A DNA stretch of 64,000 nt from Ecdyonurus torrentis (lineage: Eukaryota; Arthropoda; Insecta; Ephemeroptera; Heptageniidae), in the NCBI GenBank assembly GCA_949318235.1, contig OX439131.1, positions 13,387,428 to 13,451,427 of the forward strand, written 5' to 3'. Below are positions 24,201 through 34,972 of the stretch, piece by piece. Each line of letters starts with the position of its first letter. The first letter of the stretch is position 1. A program made the translations under genes and the position numbers. Under the pieces are notes generated by a model. That model searched no databases, had not been told where the DNA came from, and saw only the letters and a list, made by a program, of their open reading frames with translations.

Positions 24201-25511
24201 CTAATATTTTTCTTTTTTTATTTTTTTTTTTTTATAGTGACTCTCTCTTCCTATTACTTTTGTTTTTTCCCATAGAATTTGATGATTACTTTCCAGCGCA
24301 TGATCTACTAGTTTTGAATATCCTGTATCTCTTTTTTCTATTTTTTGCCTGTGTTCATTCACCCTGATCTCTAATGGTCGACCTGTTTCTCCGATATATT
24401 CTTTCTCACAAACACAGGGAATAGAATATACTACATCTTTATTCATATTTTTCTTCATGTCTGGTTTTGTACGTGCTAAACTTGATTTTAATGTTTCTTT
24501 TGAAGAACAAACAATACGAAGATTGACTCCTTTACCTATACGTTGTATTTTTTCACTCAAACCTTGTATATAGGGGATGCAGATAGTTGCGTCTGGTTTC
24601 TTTTCTTCTGTTTTGTTTTTTTCTGTGCGGTTTTTATTTTTTATTTTAGCAACAACATGTAATGGATAGTCATTTTCTCTTAAAATCTCTTCTATTTTAT
24701 TAATTTCTTCATTTCTTACGTTGTTATCATTGCAGTGCGTTTTTGCCCTATGTAACAATGTAGCTGCTATACCTGTTTTTGTTGAGTGTGGATGATTTGA
24801 GTTAAAATTCAGATATCTTCCACTGTCTGTCACTTTTCTATAGACTGAAGTTGTAATTTTGTTTTCTTTAGATCTTTTTACACGTACATCTAGGAACGGC
24901 AATTCACCTTCTTTTTCATACTCAATCGTGAATTTTATTGTCTCTGCCTGATTATTCATATGTTCTAAGAACGATTCAACTGGGGACTCATTTTGTGGCC
25001 ATACTATGAAAGTATCGTCCACGTATCTTTTATATACCACTGGCTTTGGTGTATAACATTTTATCGCGTTATTTTCCAGTTTTTCAAGGTATATATCACT
25101 GAGAGCTGGTGATAATGGACAACCCATAGCTAAACCATTCTTCTGTTTATAAAAAGATCTATTGAATTCAAAGTATGTGTTTTTAATACATAACGATATT
25201 AAATTCATAATAGTTGCAACACTATGTTGTGTTCTATTTTTTAATGTTTTGTCAACTTCAAGTTTTTCTCTGGTAGCTAACAAGGCTTCATCTACTGGTA
25301 CATTAGTAAATAGGCTTGTTACATCAAAACTAACCATAATATGCTTTTCTTCAATATTTCTTCCTTGAATTTCTTTAACAAAACAACTTGAATTTTTTAT
25401 AAATGATGTACTACTTCCTAACAATGGATTAATAATTTTTACTAAATATTTCGCTAGCACGTGACTAGGCGAACCAATACTGCTAACAATAGGTCTAAGC
25501 GGTACTTCTTT
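24201..25511 (-). CDS. PLE reverse transcriptase with GIY-YIG endonuclease, 5'-truncated and C-terminally frameshifted
   Basis: This polyprotein copies element RNA at a nicked target site. The frame is open from the truncation point at 25511 (about 436 codons). It begins EVPLRPIVSSIGSPSHVLAKY, the conserved block in front of the RT palm. Numbering from the leucine run at 25460, RT motif A is FDVTSLFTNVP (45-55), motif B is GLAMGCPLSP (109-118), the catalytic YVDD is at 146-149 and ELPFLDV is at 186-192. A Lys/Glu-rich linker (about 270-340) precedes the endonuclease: YSIPCVC (345-351), YIGETGR (355-361), RVNEHR (366-371) and HALESNH (387-393). The N-terminal domain and any start codon are missing. 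A 14-bp insertion at about 24220-24233 shifts the frame after HYK and ends it at 24201. The remaining tail lies in another frame downstream. All RT catalytic residues are intact, but the protein cannot be full-length. Confidence 0.9.
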   Translation of the reverse strand, partial: KEVPLRPIVSSIGSPSHVLAKYLVKIINPLLGSSTSFIKNSSCFVKEIQGRNIEEKHIMVSFDVTSLFTNVPVDEALLATREKLEVDKTLKNRTQHSVATIMNLISLCIKNTYFEFNRSFYKQKNGLAMGCPLSPALSDIYLEKLENNAIKCYTPKPVVYKRYVDDTFIVWPQNESPVESFLEHMNNQAETIKFTIEYEKEGELPFLDVRVKRSKENKITTSVYRKVTDSGRYLNFNSNHPHSTKTGIAATLLHRAKTHCNDNNVRNEEINKIEEILRENDYPLHVVAKIKNKNRTEKNKTEEKKPDATICIPYIQGLSEKIQRIGKGVNLRIVCSSKETLKSSLARTKPDMKKNMNKDVVYSIPCVCEKEYIGETGRPLEIRVNEHRQKIEKRDTGYSKLVDHALESNHQILWEKTKVIGRESHYKKKKIKKEKY

Positions 25512-25514
25512 TTT

Positions 25515-25958
25515 ATGAATAAAGATGTAGTATATTCTATTCCCTGTGTTTGTGAGAAAGAATATATCGGAGAAACAGGTCGACCATTAGAGATCAGGGT
25601 GAATGAACACAGGCAAAAAATAGAAAAAAGAGATACAGGATATTCAAAACTAGTAGATCATGCGCTGGAAAGTAATCATCAAATTCTATGGGAAAAAACA
25701 AAAGTAATAGGAAGAGAGAGTCACTATAAAAAAAGAAAAATATTAGAATCAATAGAAATGGCAAGAAGAAAAAATGAAACAATCAGTCAGCCCAGTTTTG
25801 AATTACCACCTATTTGGATTCCACTCATAGATTCTTTTAAGAAAAGTGTACCACGTGACCGTACAGGTGAAAATGTAAATAATAATAAACCACCTGACGA
25901 GAACGAGCCACACCCCCCATTGCGGAGGTCGGCTCGCCTCGTGAGCAAGAGTCAGTAA
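25515..25958 (+). pseudogene. Inverted partial copy of the PLE GIY-YIG endonuclease with intact C-terminus
   Basis: This stretch repeats residues MNKDVVYSIPC through YIGETGR, HALESNH and on to LRRSARLVSKSQ-stop in one uninterrupted frame of 147 codons. It lacks the reverse transcriptase. It therefore preserves the correct junction across the A-rich stretch (KKRKILESIE) that is broken in the minus-strand copy. The frame happens to stay open to the left of the junction (from a GTG at 25461) by reading antisense RT sequence, and that extension is meaningless. No promoter is evident. Confidence 0.85.
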
Positions 25959-26017
25959 GCTGATGAAGAGAGGCAGACAAGTATATAGTTTTATATACGC
26001 CCTCGAAAACGTTACAA
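25952..26017 (+). ncRNA. Hammerhead-like structured RNA at the PLE stop codon (inverted arm)
   Basis: CTGATGA begins at 25960, one base after the TAA stop, and GAAA lies at 26005-26008. Between them a hairpin forms: GAG-A-GGC pairs with GCCCTC with one bulged A, then an internal loop, then GTATATA pairs with TATATAC around GTTT. GTAA (25955-25958) could pair with TTAC (26012-26015) as a short third helix. Knowledge: hammerhead ribozymes with a minimal helix III are known in PLE terminal repeats. The central stem is well supported by covariation with the 14.5-kb copy. An extra A after CTGATGA and the poorly closed helices I and III leave catalysis unproven. Confidence 0.5.
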
Positions 26018-26191
26018 TTGTGTGTGAATATAACATAGCTATGTATATAGATTTTTAAAAACTGTGAATTGAGTATTTTATTAATTTATATAGTGACAAG
26101 TTTTGGTGTTGTGTGTTATTTTTATCATCAAATTAAGCAGCGAGTGAAAGCCCAGTTGTTTTACAGAAGGTAAGACAAAAATGAAATTTTT

Positions 26192-26295
<104 letters not shown>

Positions 26296-29200
26296 TAAAC
26301 AAATAATATTACAACATTTCCTTATCGTTGCTCATTTGCGCACATTTGTCTGCGTTGTTTATCATCATCATTCGAGTAGGTATACAATAAGTCATAAACA
26401 TTAAACAATAGCTTACAATGTATATCAAATTTTATGGGAAAATGGTCATAAGAAAAATACATATAAAATATAAATTTGAATACATTGTGTGATTTTGTGA
26501 AATAAACTACGCAGCCTTTAATTAAAATCATTACTTTAACCTCCTACATGACTATAATAAAGTTTATTTTTATTATAAAAAATAAATAAATAAAAATAAA
26601 AGAGGTTACATTTAAAGATATTTTGTATTCAAATCAAACGAATAATTCATTAGATGGGACCATCATATTATGTACAACTATCAACTATGTCCCTTTGTAT
26701 CATCAGTAATTAGGGTTAAAAATGTCAAATGGGCAACTTTTCGAATTCATAACGTCACAAAATTCAGGTTTACAATAAATAGAATGGGTGTCAAAACCCA
26801 CTGAGTATGTTTCTAAAGAGTGCTACAGCATGCAATTTCTGTTCCATCACTTATATCTACATTTTACATATGACTTATATATATATGTCTTATTGATCTC
26901 CTTATGTAAATATTGTATGTGGACTAAATAATTAAATAAAAATTAATTAATAGAATTCCGGTAAAGAGGATTGCCCACTTTATACATTTTTTCCCCACTA
27001 AATAATTGTTAAGATGTATAATACGTGAATGTATAAAGATCCCATTTTGTGATTTAAATTTTTTTTTTGGGTACAGGATCCCTTTAAAGTAATTTAAAAT
27101 AAAGTTATTATGAAAAGATAAATGTTTTATAACTTATTCACAAACTGGCCAATAACTTTAATTAATTACCAACAGTGCAAGTTTATGGTTTCATTAAAGA
27201 ATTTATATGCACTTTACCTTTTTTTTATATACAGTATAATATAAAATGTCTGATGCACTACAGTCATGGTATATGGTTTGCAGTTTAAATTATATATGTA
27301 TTAAATTTAATTACAATCGATCTCTGGGAATACAAATACCATGCATTGATTATCTCATGAATAAATAATTTAATATAAACAATGCATCATATAACCGTGA
27401 GAAATTATACCAGAAACTGAGTATCGTTACAACATGTAACGTAAAATATTTTTATTTTTATTTGCTGTAAACATCTCTTCGACTCTAATATCAGAATTAA
27501 TATTATATAAATTAAAATGCAAAATTTAATTAATAAAATTAATAAACTTTTAATTTAAATAAATTTAATTATAAAATGCAATAGTTTAAAGTTATATTGA
27601 AATTTTAATTAAAAAGTGCATTTTTAAATTATAATGGAAATGGACTAATTTTTTTTAATTTTTTTAATTTTATTTTAATAAAATCAGTATATATCTACCT
27701 TTAAAAAAAATAATTTGTTAATTTAAAATGTTGGATTGCTGTAATTAATTGTGAAGTTTCATATCCTCACGTTTCGTATTACATTTAGTTCTACTTACTT
27801 GATTGATTTTGAAATGCATTTTTTTTTTTGTTCTTGCAGTATCGCTGCAACTTAAGCAGTTACAACCACTGCACTTTAACATGTTAGTATAAATAATGTA
27901 ATTTGTCTGCAAATATACTTCATCATTAAAACGAAAACTGAAAAGCTTTCTTCGTAATAAAAAAACAATTTGATTTATTGTGTGTTGAAAAGAAAGATTT
28001 TTACTAACTAAATTTGTCTACTTTCTAGCTTTTTTGTTTTGTAGAAAAAGAAAAAAAAAATGATAGAAATTTCATGGTTTGATTATTAATTAATTAATCA
28101 AACATACACTAAATATTTACTTAATTTTTAATATTTATGTTGATTATTTCCATTTTTATGATTAAATTCCAAGAAATTCAGATATTCATGAGGAAAGAAA
28201 ATTTTATCCATCCAGGCTTTTTTAATATACACATTTTACTTTTTTTTATATAGTATATTGATGAAAGTTGAAATTTTAATACCAATTCTATGAATGCGAT
28301 ACTACATCTCATTATTTATTTTAATAAATTATCATACATCTATTTGTACGCAATATGAGTAACCGTATCTATTCAAATTTTCATTATAAAGTTTTGACTA
28401 CTATATTATTTACTCTCTATTATTGTAAAATAAACAATATCGATGTCAATATTGATCATAATTTAAAATTCTATTTTAAAACGTCATTACTTCCAATTTA
28501 CCTCATAATTTTGACCTCACTAATCATTATAAAACATTATGAAGGAATTTTATCTAAAAATGAGATGAGAGGGTATTGTTATTGGAAATTTAATTATTTT
28601 ATAATTGTTTTTGTTATTGTGATTTAAATTTATTATAGTTAATAAAATTTAACAATAATGTCAAGTATGGGATTAAATATAAACATATGAAAATAGATTT
28701 TATATTTTGTGAAAATTGAATTCAATAAAAATGCAATAAATATATAAAATGTGGAATGCAGAGTACTACTTGCTAAATAATTATAATATGATGAATGTAA
28801 ATTTTTAATTTACGTATATTTTATATGAGTTTATTCTGCATTGTTGATTTACAGTATAGTTATGTGAAGTGAATGTTAATTAAAAAAAATGTAACAATCA
28901 TGAAATTACTAAAATTAGTATTATTATTTTGTGATGAGATGTAATTAAGAATTTGAATAAATTATATAATACTTTTTTTTTTTTTACCTTTATACTAGAT
29001 TACAATTACGTTCCAGCAATAAAAGAACAGTAAAAATGCATATTGTTAAATAGCTTTCTAAACATTTCCTCATTCTCATTGAAATATTCATGTCTTATTT
29101 GTTTTATTTTTAAGGGTGTTTCTATGTAATTTACTTTCATTCTCAGAGGTTAAAATTTATTTTTATTTGTCTTAACCATTATGCTATATCTCTGTATATG

Positions 29201-29965
29201 TGACTATGGAATATAAATAAAGAAATGAATTTGAAAGTAAAATGTGCAAGTTAATTTTAGTTGAGCAAAAGCAAAATGGAATTTACATATAACATTGCCC
29301 ATTGACTTATAAATTTCGCTTTCGTGCACCCAAATTGACTTGCATAGTTTGCTTTCATGGAAATAATGTAATTTGTTTAATTTTCACAACACAGTAACGA
29401 AATATTGCTATTGTTGTTTTGTTTATTATAACCAACCATTAAATATGAATCATGTTCAACAGATAATAATAATAAAGATTCATTATAAAAATAAAGCATA
29501 ATTATATGATAACAATTAAAGACACTGAATATAACTAGAAAAAATAGCTACATAAAATTGGTTTACTCTCAAAATTTCTTAAAACTATGATTTATATACG
29601 TACGTACACATATATCAATTACTGTGAAAATTGTTCAGATTTTCAGATTTTAACTGCCAAATTTTGATTATCTACAATCGTTTAATAAAAAGATCTTTAT
29701 TTAAAATAATTTACTAGTTTAATTGCAATAATTGGGTTTCAAAAAAGTAGTAGAAAAACACGTATAACGTTAACAAAAATTTCACAAAAGTCAATTTATA
29801 TTTGATATGACACAACGCCACTTGAATTCAATAAAATGTATATATAAATGTAGTTGTATCCACCATATTGTATACAAAATGACAACATAATCAGATGGTG
29901 TCATTGAGTCGTAAACATCATGAATATTGTGTTTTAATATACATCATCGTCATGAGCGAATAATT

Positions 29966-30005
<40 letters not shown>
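29966..30005 (+). repeat. (CT)n microsatellite
   Basis: A CT run of about 40 bp. Confidence 0.95.
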
Positions 30006-30008
<3 letters not shown>

Positions 30009-30155
30009 GTCTACATGGTATTTGTGTGCGCTCCAGATGATCCAAGCATGAAAATTATGCTCACCAGAGCATACACAATACTGCAATATGTTGTATCATA
30101 ATGTACTGTAACAAAAAAACAAAACACCAAAATAATTTACTAATAAAGTATTTTC

Positions 30156-30158
<3 letters not shown>

Positions 30159-30232
<74 letters not shown>
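30159..30232. repeat. (TA)n microsatellite
   Basis: A TA run of about 74 bp. Confidence 0.95.
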
Positions 30233-30236
<4 letters not shown>

Positions 30237-30519
30237 AAATATGTAAAAGCAAGATATGAATAAAAATAATTAAAAATTCTAGTTAAACATTCCAGAAAAC
30301 TGAATTAACTTACAAACATACGAGATAGGTTACATGCTAATGAAAGTCATGTAATTAGGGACCCTCTCTTTCTCTTTACTTGCATCTTGCTTGTTTAGTT
30401 AGCTAAAAGTGACCAGCAACAAGGGAACACTTGACTATTAACATAATTTAACTCAGGTATAAAATATAAATTTTACAAAGTATTTAAATACTGTATAATA
30501 CGTGTATGTGTAAAAAAAA

Positions 30520-30520
<1 letters not shown>

Positions 30521-30551
<31 letters not shown>
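30521..30551 (+). repeat. Poly(T) tract
   Basis: About 31 consecutive T. Similar long homopolymers occur at 1627-1657 (A), 10859-10884 (A), 15384-15408 (A), 32630-32657 (T), 37632-37656 (A), 57711-57735 (A) and 57951-57978 (A). None is attached to a recognisable retrocopy. Confidence 0.93.
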
Positions 30552-30552
<1 letters not shown>

Positions 30553-32432
30553 TAATATGAAAAAATTGAGGTTATAATAGCTTCGAGATGATGTATAAAA
30601 TATTTTCTTCTACAATTAAGTTTCGCTACAATTATTAACTATGTTGGTGGCTTATAAAGCCTTAACAAGGAGAAAGAGCTTGCTTTGAGGTTTCTTTTGT
30701 GTATACGTGGATCTCTATTATTTGGTAATTTGACAATAGAAAAGTAGACTTGCGAAGTTACTGAGAGCTTAGAATGCAGTGTGGTAAAGGAAGTTGACTT
30801 TCTCTCTTTCTCTCCCTCGAGCTGTCAGCCCAATATGATGCACCTCCCCCGTATCATAGAGAATCAAAGCGTTCATCCATTATCCTTCCTCAAACCCCCC
30901 CCCCCTATATATTCGCCTCCAAAAACTGATGAGTACACCTCAACTTTATTAGTAAAATATTTCACTGTAAGGGGAATTTTATACTCTATCATATCACTTC
31001 CTTTATTATAAATGTTAACTCTTTGCCAAATACTGATTTTTTTGTTTACTTGTTTTTATATTAAAAATATATACACAAAATGATCATAAATGTATTTATA
31101 TTTCAATTGTAATTTAATAAAGAAGAGAAGAAAAGAAAAGATTTTACTTGATGTTTTACTATAAAGTAAAATAAAATGGTATACAATTTACCTTAAAAAA
31201 TCTTTTAAATAAAGTTTTCATTCTCTTGAGAATTGTCATGTATTGGAATTTGCGTATTGAGTCAAGCAAAGCAAAGAGAATCTTTGGGAGCATTGGGAAT
31301 TTACAATTCTAAACAAAAATGAGACGTTTTGCAAGTGCAATGATCCCAAGGGGGGTCACAAGAAAATCTACTTTATATATATAGATCAACTTCTTTGGCT
31401 ACTATAAATTGCAAAAGTACTGAATTATATGATTTTATAATATATTGACTCTGATCTTTATAAAGACTTTTTACTTTATAACATGTAATTAAATTATAAT
31501 ACTAGATATTCTAGCTACCTTTACTTTCTGCATGTAGAATTTAGTTTGCGCAGTAGAAAACTACTAGTAATATTTTATTACTTCTATACTTTAGAGAAGA
31601 AAATGCAATTACAGTTTCATTGCATAAGACTTTTTTATTTATATAAAGTTAAAATTATTTTAAATATTTGATTCTTCAATAGAAATTAAAAAAGATAATT
31701 TGATTTTACTGCTAAGGTATTCTATTGTTAAATTATATAAAGAAAATTACATTTTTTTTAAAATTTATACTCGTTTTATTTAATTATTAAATGAATGCAT
31801 AATTTAATTTCATTATTTTCAGTGTACTATTAAAATCAAGTAATAAAGAATTTCTTTTATTATTGTCTATTTTATGGAACATCAGTGTTATGGATTGACT
31901 GCGTGCAAAAATTATTTTAATTGTTCTATAGTTCTAATTGAATTTGTGAACTTTTTTTTTATCACAGAGTTAAACTAATATACGTTTAATTTAAAATATT
32001 TTCCATGCCGGTGATACTAAAAGAAAAAAAAATAATGGTAATAAATTTAAAATTTTCTGCGTCAATATAATATACGTCTTTTTTTATGTATTCACATGAC
32101 TTAGTAAATGAACGTAAAGTAAAAGTTAAACATTACTCTATACTGTTCTGTTCATACAACACACGTCATTTTAGTTTAAATATTATAGTACATTTCTCTC
32201 AAATATATAGAATTAAATTAAAATATAAAACTACGTAGAGTATACTAGATTATATAATAAAGAAGAAGTGTTAAAAAGTATTATACAAAGAATTGTTTTT
32301 TTACTATTATTTGCCTATTTTATACACATGTTATAGTATTTCTCTACACCTTCAAAGTTTTTATATTTGTTATAAACAATTTAATTCTAGCAAAGAAGCT
32401 CGTTTCTTTCTTTGTTTACCTGGTATTATAGG

Positions 32433-32435
<3 letters not shown>

Positions 32436-32467
<32 letters not shown>
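32436..32467 (+). repeat. (GA)n microsatellite
   Basis: A GA run of about 32 bp. Confidence 0.95.
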
Positions 32468-32470
<3 letters not shown>

Positions 32471-32625
32471 CTGGCTGGAACTCATTTCATTTTTGTGCAC
32501 AGCCACACAAAAATTTCATTTCAATTTTTATGTCTGCTAAATTTATATCTAATGAGTTTGCCGGTAGAAAATGTCAGCTTGCCTTTCACGTTCAAACAAA
32601 ACTCGCTGTTTGATCTTCTCTCAAG

Positions 32626-32659
<34 letters not shown>

Positions 32660-33000
32660 CATCACAAATTTTAGAAACTTATATTTTTTTTGTAGCGTTT
32701 TTTTCCCTATCTTACCATGAAAGTTTTTTTTTCTATTGCAGTCAACTTCACTCACATATTAAATGTTTTTTCTTTATTTTTTATAGTTTAAAAGGAAATT
32801 GTACATTTCTTTACTTCTTTATTATTATTATTTTTTGTTACAACGAGAATAATTTAATTATGTTTCAATTTCAAATTGGTTGAGATAAAAATTTAATTTA
32901 CTATACTTTCTATAAACAATAGAATAATTTTCAAAAATAAATAAATTATAACTCGTCAACATAAGATGATTCTTTTATATACATATATGTGTGTGTGTAT

Positions 33001-33040
33001 ATATATTCTTATATATTCTTATATATTCTTATATATATAG
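33001..33040 (+). repeat. 10-bp minisatellite
   Basis: Three tandem units of TATATATTCT are followed by a (TA)n tail and preceded by a short (GT)n, making a compound simple repeat. Confidence 0.8.
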
Positions 33041-34059
33041 CTTACCAATTCCATGAATCCATCACTGCACTTTCCTGTGATATAATTATCTTAATAGAAA
33101 AAGAGTTGGAATAGTAAATAAATATTAAAGCAAAATAAGTTTAAAAGTAAGTATTTTTTAATATTTTAGCACGATAAATGTTTTTAATATTATAAAAAAA
33201 TGCCTCGAAACAATAGAAAATTGTTCCGGTAAAAATTTAATTTTCTTCTCTAAAAGAAATTTATTATAGTTTTTTTTATATAATATAAACGAACACACAA
33301 AAATTAATTGTTGTTAATAATTTTTAATATTATATGTAACAAAAAAGTTACAAAGTAATTTAATAATTTAGTTTTTAATTTCTTTCATGTTTACTTCAAA
33401 TTAATAAAAACTTTTTTTTTTAGTCGTTGTAACAATTTTTATCATAAAATATTTTAAATAAACTTTTTAAAGGTATTATATTTTTCAAGTGGTATAAGAA
33501 ACTTTTTCAAGGTAAATTTACGATTATATTTATTTATTTAAAAAAATTTACTGGAGAGTTTTTGAGTGATATAAGTTTGCTTAAAAATAAAATTGTTAAT
33601 AATAATAAAAAAAAAACGTGAAAACTTTTTTTTTTTTTTTTGGTAATTACTCAAATACATATTTTTTAAATTGTGATGACTATGAAGTTCCAAAAATGTG
33701 CAGTAATTGGAAATTAGCTTTGTGTTGATGTTGTTGATGAATTGACTGGTTAATCAGCGTTGCTGTGAAGGTAATTAGACACTGAAACACTGTGTTGGCT
33801 CTCGTGTTTGTACGCTGCCCACTATTCTCTCTCCTCTCTCTGTCTCTCTCTCTCTCACACACACTCTCTCTCATTCACTCTCTATTTCACTCCCTCCCTG
33901 TAAAACTTCATCATTTGCAACCTCATCGCATTACGTTCAACAAGAGAAAGAGAGAGGAAAAAAAAACTTCGACAAAAAAATTTTCTAAGTTTTTTCTTGC
34001 GTAAAAAATTGCGTTTTTTTTCTTGGTTCCTCTTTTTTTTTTTTTTTTTTTTTTTTCCT

Positions 34060-34250
34060 CCTCTTTCTTTTTCTTTTTGTGTGACGGTGAATTAGCCGGG
34101 TAAGAACGTGCGTGCCACACAAAGTACCATGTACTGTTCGCAACTTTCTTCGCACGAACACTCATGCAAATTTGTGTGCAAGACGCTGCTAGCTCGTGCA
34201 AGAGGCCCGCAATTTTACTCTCGCCTTTCTCACTGAACTTCTACATAAAA
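34060..34250 (+). other. CpG-richer segment upstream of the candidate promoter
   Basis: It contains GCCGG|GTAAGA (about 34094-34104), a good donor match, followed by many CpG (ACGTGCGTGCC, GCACGAACAC, GACGCTGCTAGCTCGTGC). It may be part of the same CpG island, or a non-coding alternative first exon. There is no open frame to support coding. Confidence 0.25.
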
Positions 34251-34504
34251 TTTTCCTTGAAATATAATCAGATATGAATTTAAATTATCTTCAAGAAAAA
34301 GGATAAAGGATTAAAAAAAAAAATCCTTTTTTATATAAACAATTGAATAATAATTATGATTCTATGGTTAGTGGTCTCATTATTTTAAATGATTTGAAAT
34401 TAAGAGACAGCTTGACATTTAAAAAAAAAAAAAAAAAATAGAGAGAAAAGACATTCGGACCACTTATAATGATTAACGTAAACAGCTTACGAATACGAGA
34501 CTTG

Positions 34505-34535
<31 letters not shown>

Positions 34536-34579
34536 GAATTCGTAGTGTGTACACAATTACAATAATATGATAAGAGAGA

Positions 34580-34599
<20 letters not shown>

Positions 34600-34613
<14 letters not shown>

Positions 34614-34902
34614 AGTAGCGACAAAAGCGCGAGCTAGGCTTTGAGGGGGCGGCAGGCAGTCTCCGGCTTTACATACGCGTCTGCGCCCTGATGCCTCTTT
34701 CATAACGCCGCGCTCTCGCTCTATCTCTGTCTCTCTCTCTCGCTCTTAAGTTTGTTTCAGTCAGTCCTCGTCTCCCCCTCGGCCAGGTGTCTCTCTATCT
34801 TTCCCTCTCTCTATCGTCTATCTCTGTGTGCTCATCTCGGACGAGCATACATGTGAGTTTTGTTATTGGTGGTCCCGCAATGTGTGTTCAGATCTGTCCA
34901 GC
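34600..34902 (+). promoter_or_regulatory. Putative promoter and 5' leader of the candidate gene
   Basis: This segment is much richer in G+C and CpG than its surroundings. It contains a GC box GGGGGCGG (34645-34652), several CGCG/GCGC sites, a long CT-rich leader and the overlapping initiator-like TTCAGTCAGTCC (34757-34768). TCAGT resembles the arthropod Inr, but the transcription start cannot be fixed. The leader ends in the exon starting at 34903. No clear TATA box is seen at -30. The assignment as promoter rests on composition and position. Confidence 0.4.
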
Positions 34903-34906
34903 ATGA
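34851..34906 (+). promoter_or_regulatory. Upstream start-stop codon and overlapping 8-codon uORF
   Basis: ATGTGA at 34851-34856 is a start codon followed directly by a stop. A second ATG at 34880 opens eight codons (MCVQICPA) and ends in a TGA (34904-34906) that overlaps the main ATG-ATG as ATGATGA. If this leader is transcribed, both would be expected to reduce initiation at 34903 or to feed reinitiation. The open question is whether this is really mRNA leader. Confidence 0.35.
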
Positions 34907-34972
34907 TGAGATTGCCTTTGTTCACATTGTTCATGGTGGAGCATGTGGTGCACCTCCTCGCCGCTTTGCAAG
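34903..34972 (+). CDS. Candidate first coding exon (signal-peptide exon) of an unidentified secreted or membrane protein
   Basis: Seen: a start ATG-ATG at 34903 with A at -3 opens 23 codons, beginning MMRLPLFTLF and ending HLLAALQ. It then reads CAA-G into the donor AAG|GTAAGT (GT at 34973), a full match to the splice consensus, and leaves phase 1. The peptide has a short basic start, a hydrophobic stretch (interrupted by E13 and H14/H17) and an AALQ-G end that could be a signal-peptidase site. The frame upstream contains no in-frame ATG, only a GTG. Knowledge: phase-1 signal-peptide exons commonly precede Ig, FN3, EGF or LDL-receptor-type modules. Inference: this is exon 1 of a secreted or receptor-like gene with its remaining exons to the right, probably beyond the window. 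The charged residues inside the hydrophobic part are the main weakness. I cannot name the family. Confidence 0.5.

Noticed and set aside
25461..25514. Upstream extension of the plus-strand endonuclease frame
   Set aside because: These codons are antisense to the RT block SSIGSPSHV and lie on the other side of the inversion junction, so they are not part of any natural protein.
28355..28627. 90-residue frame with hydrophobic AT-coded residues
   Set aside because: Composition follows the AT-rich background, with no acceptor or donor sites, no motif and no GC shift. Likely chance.
29207..29228. Possible LINE 3' end (GGAATATAAATAAAG)
   Set aside because: No upstream coding or tandem tail. One AT-rich match is not enough to call an element.
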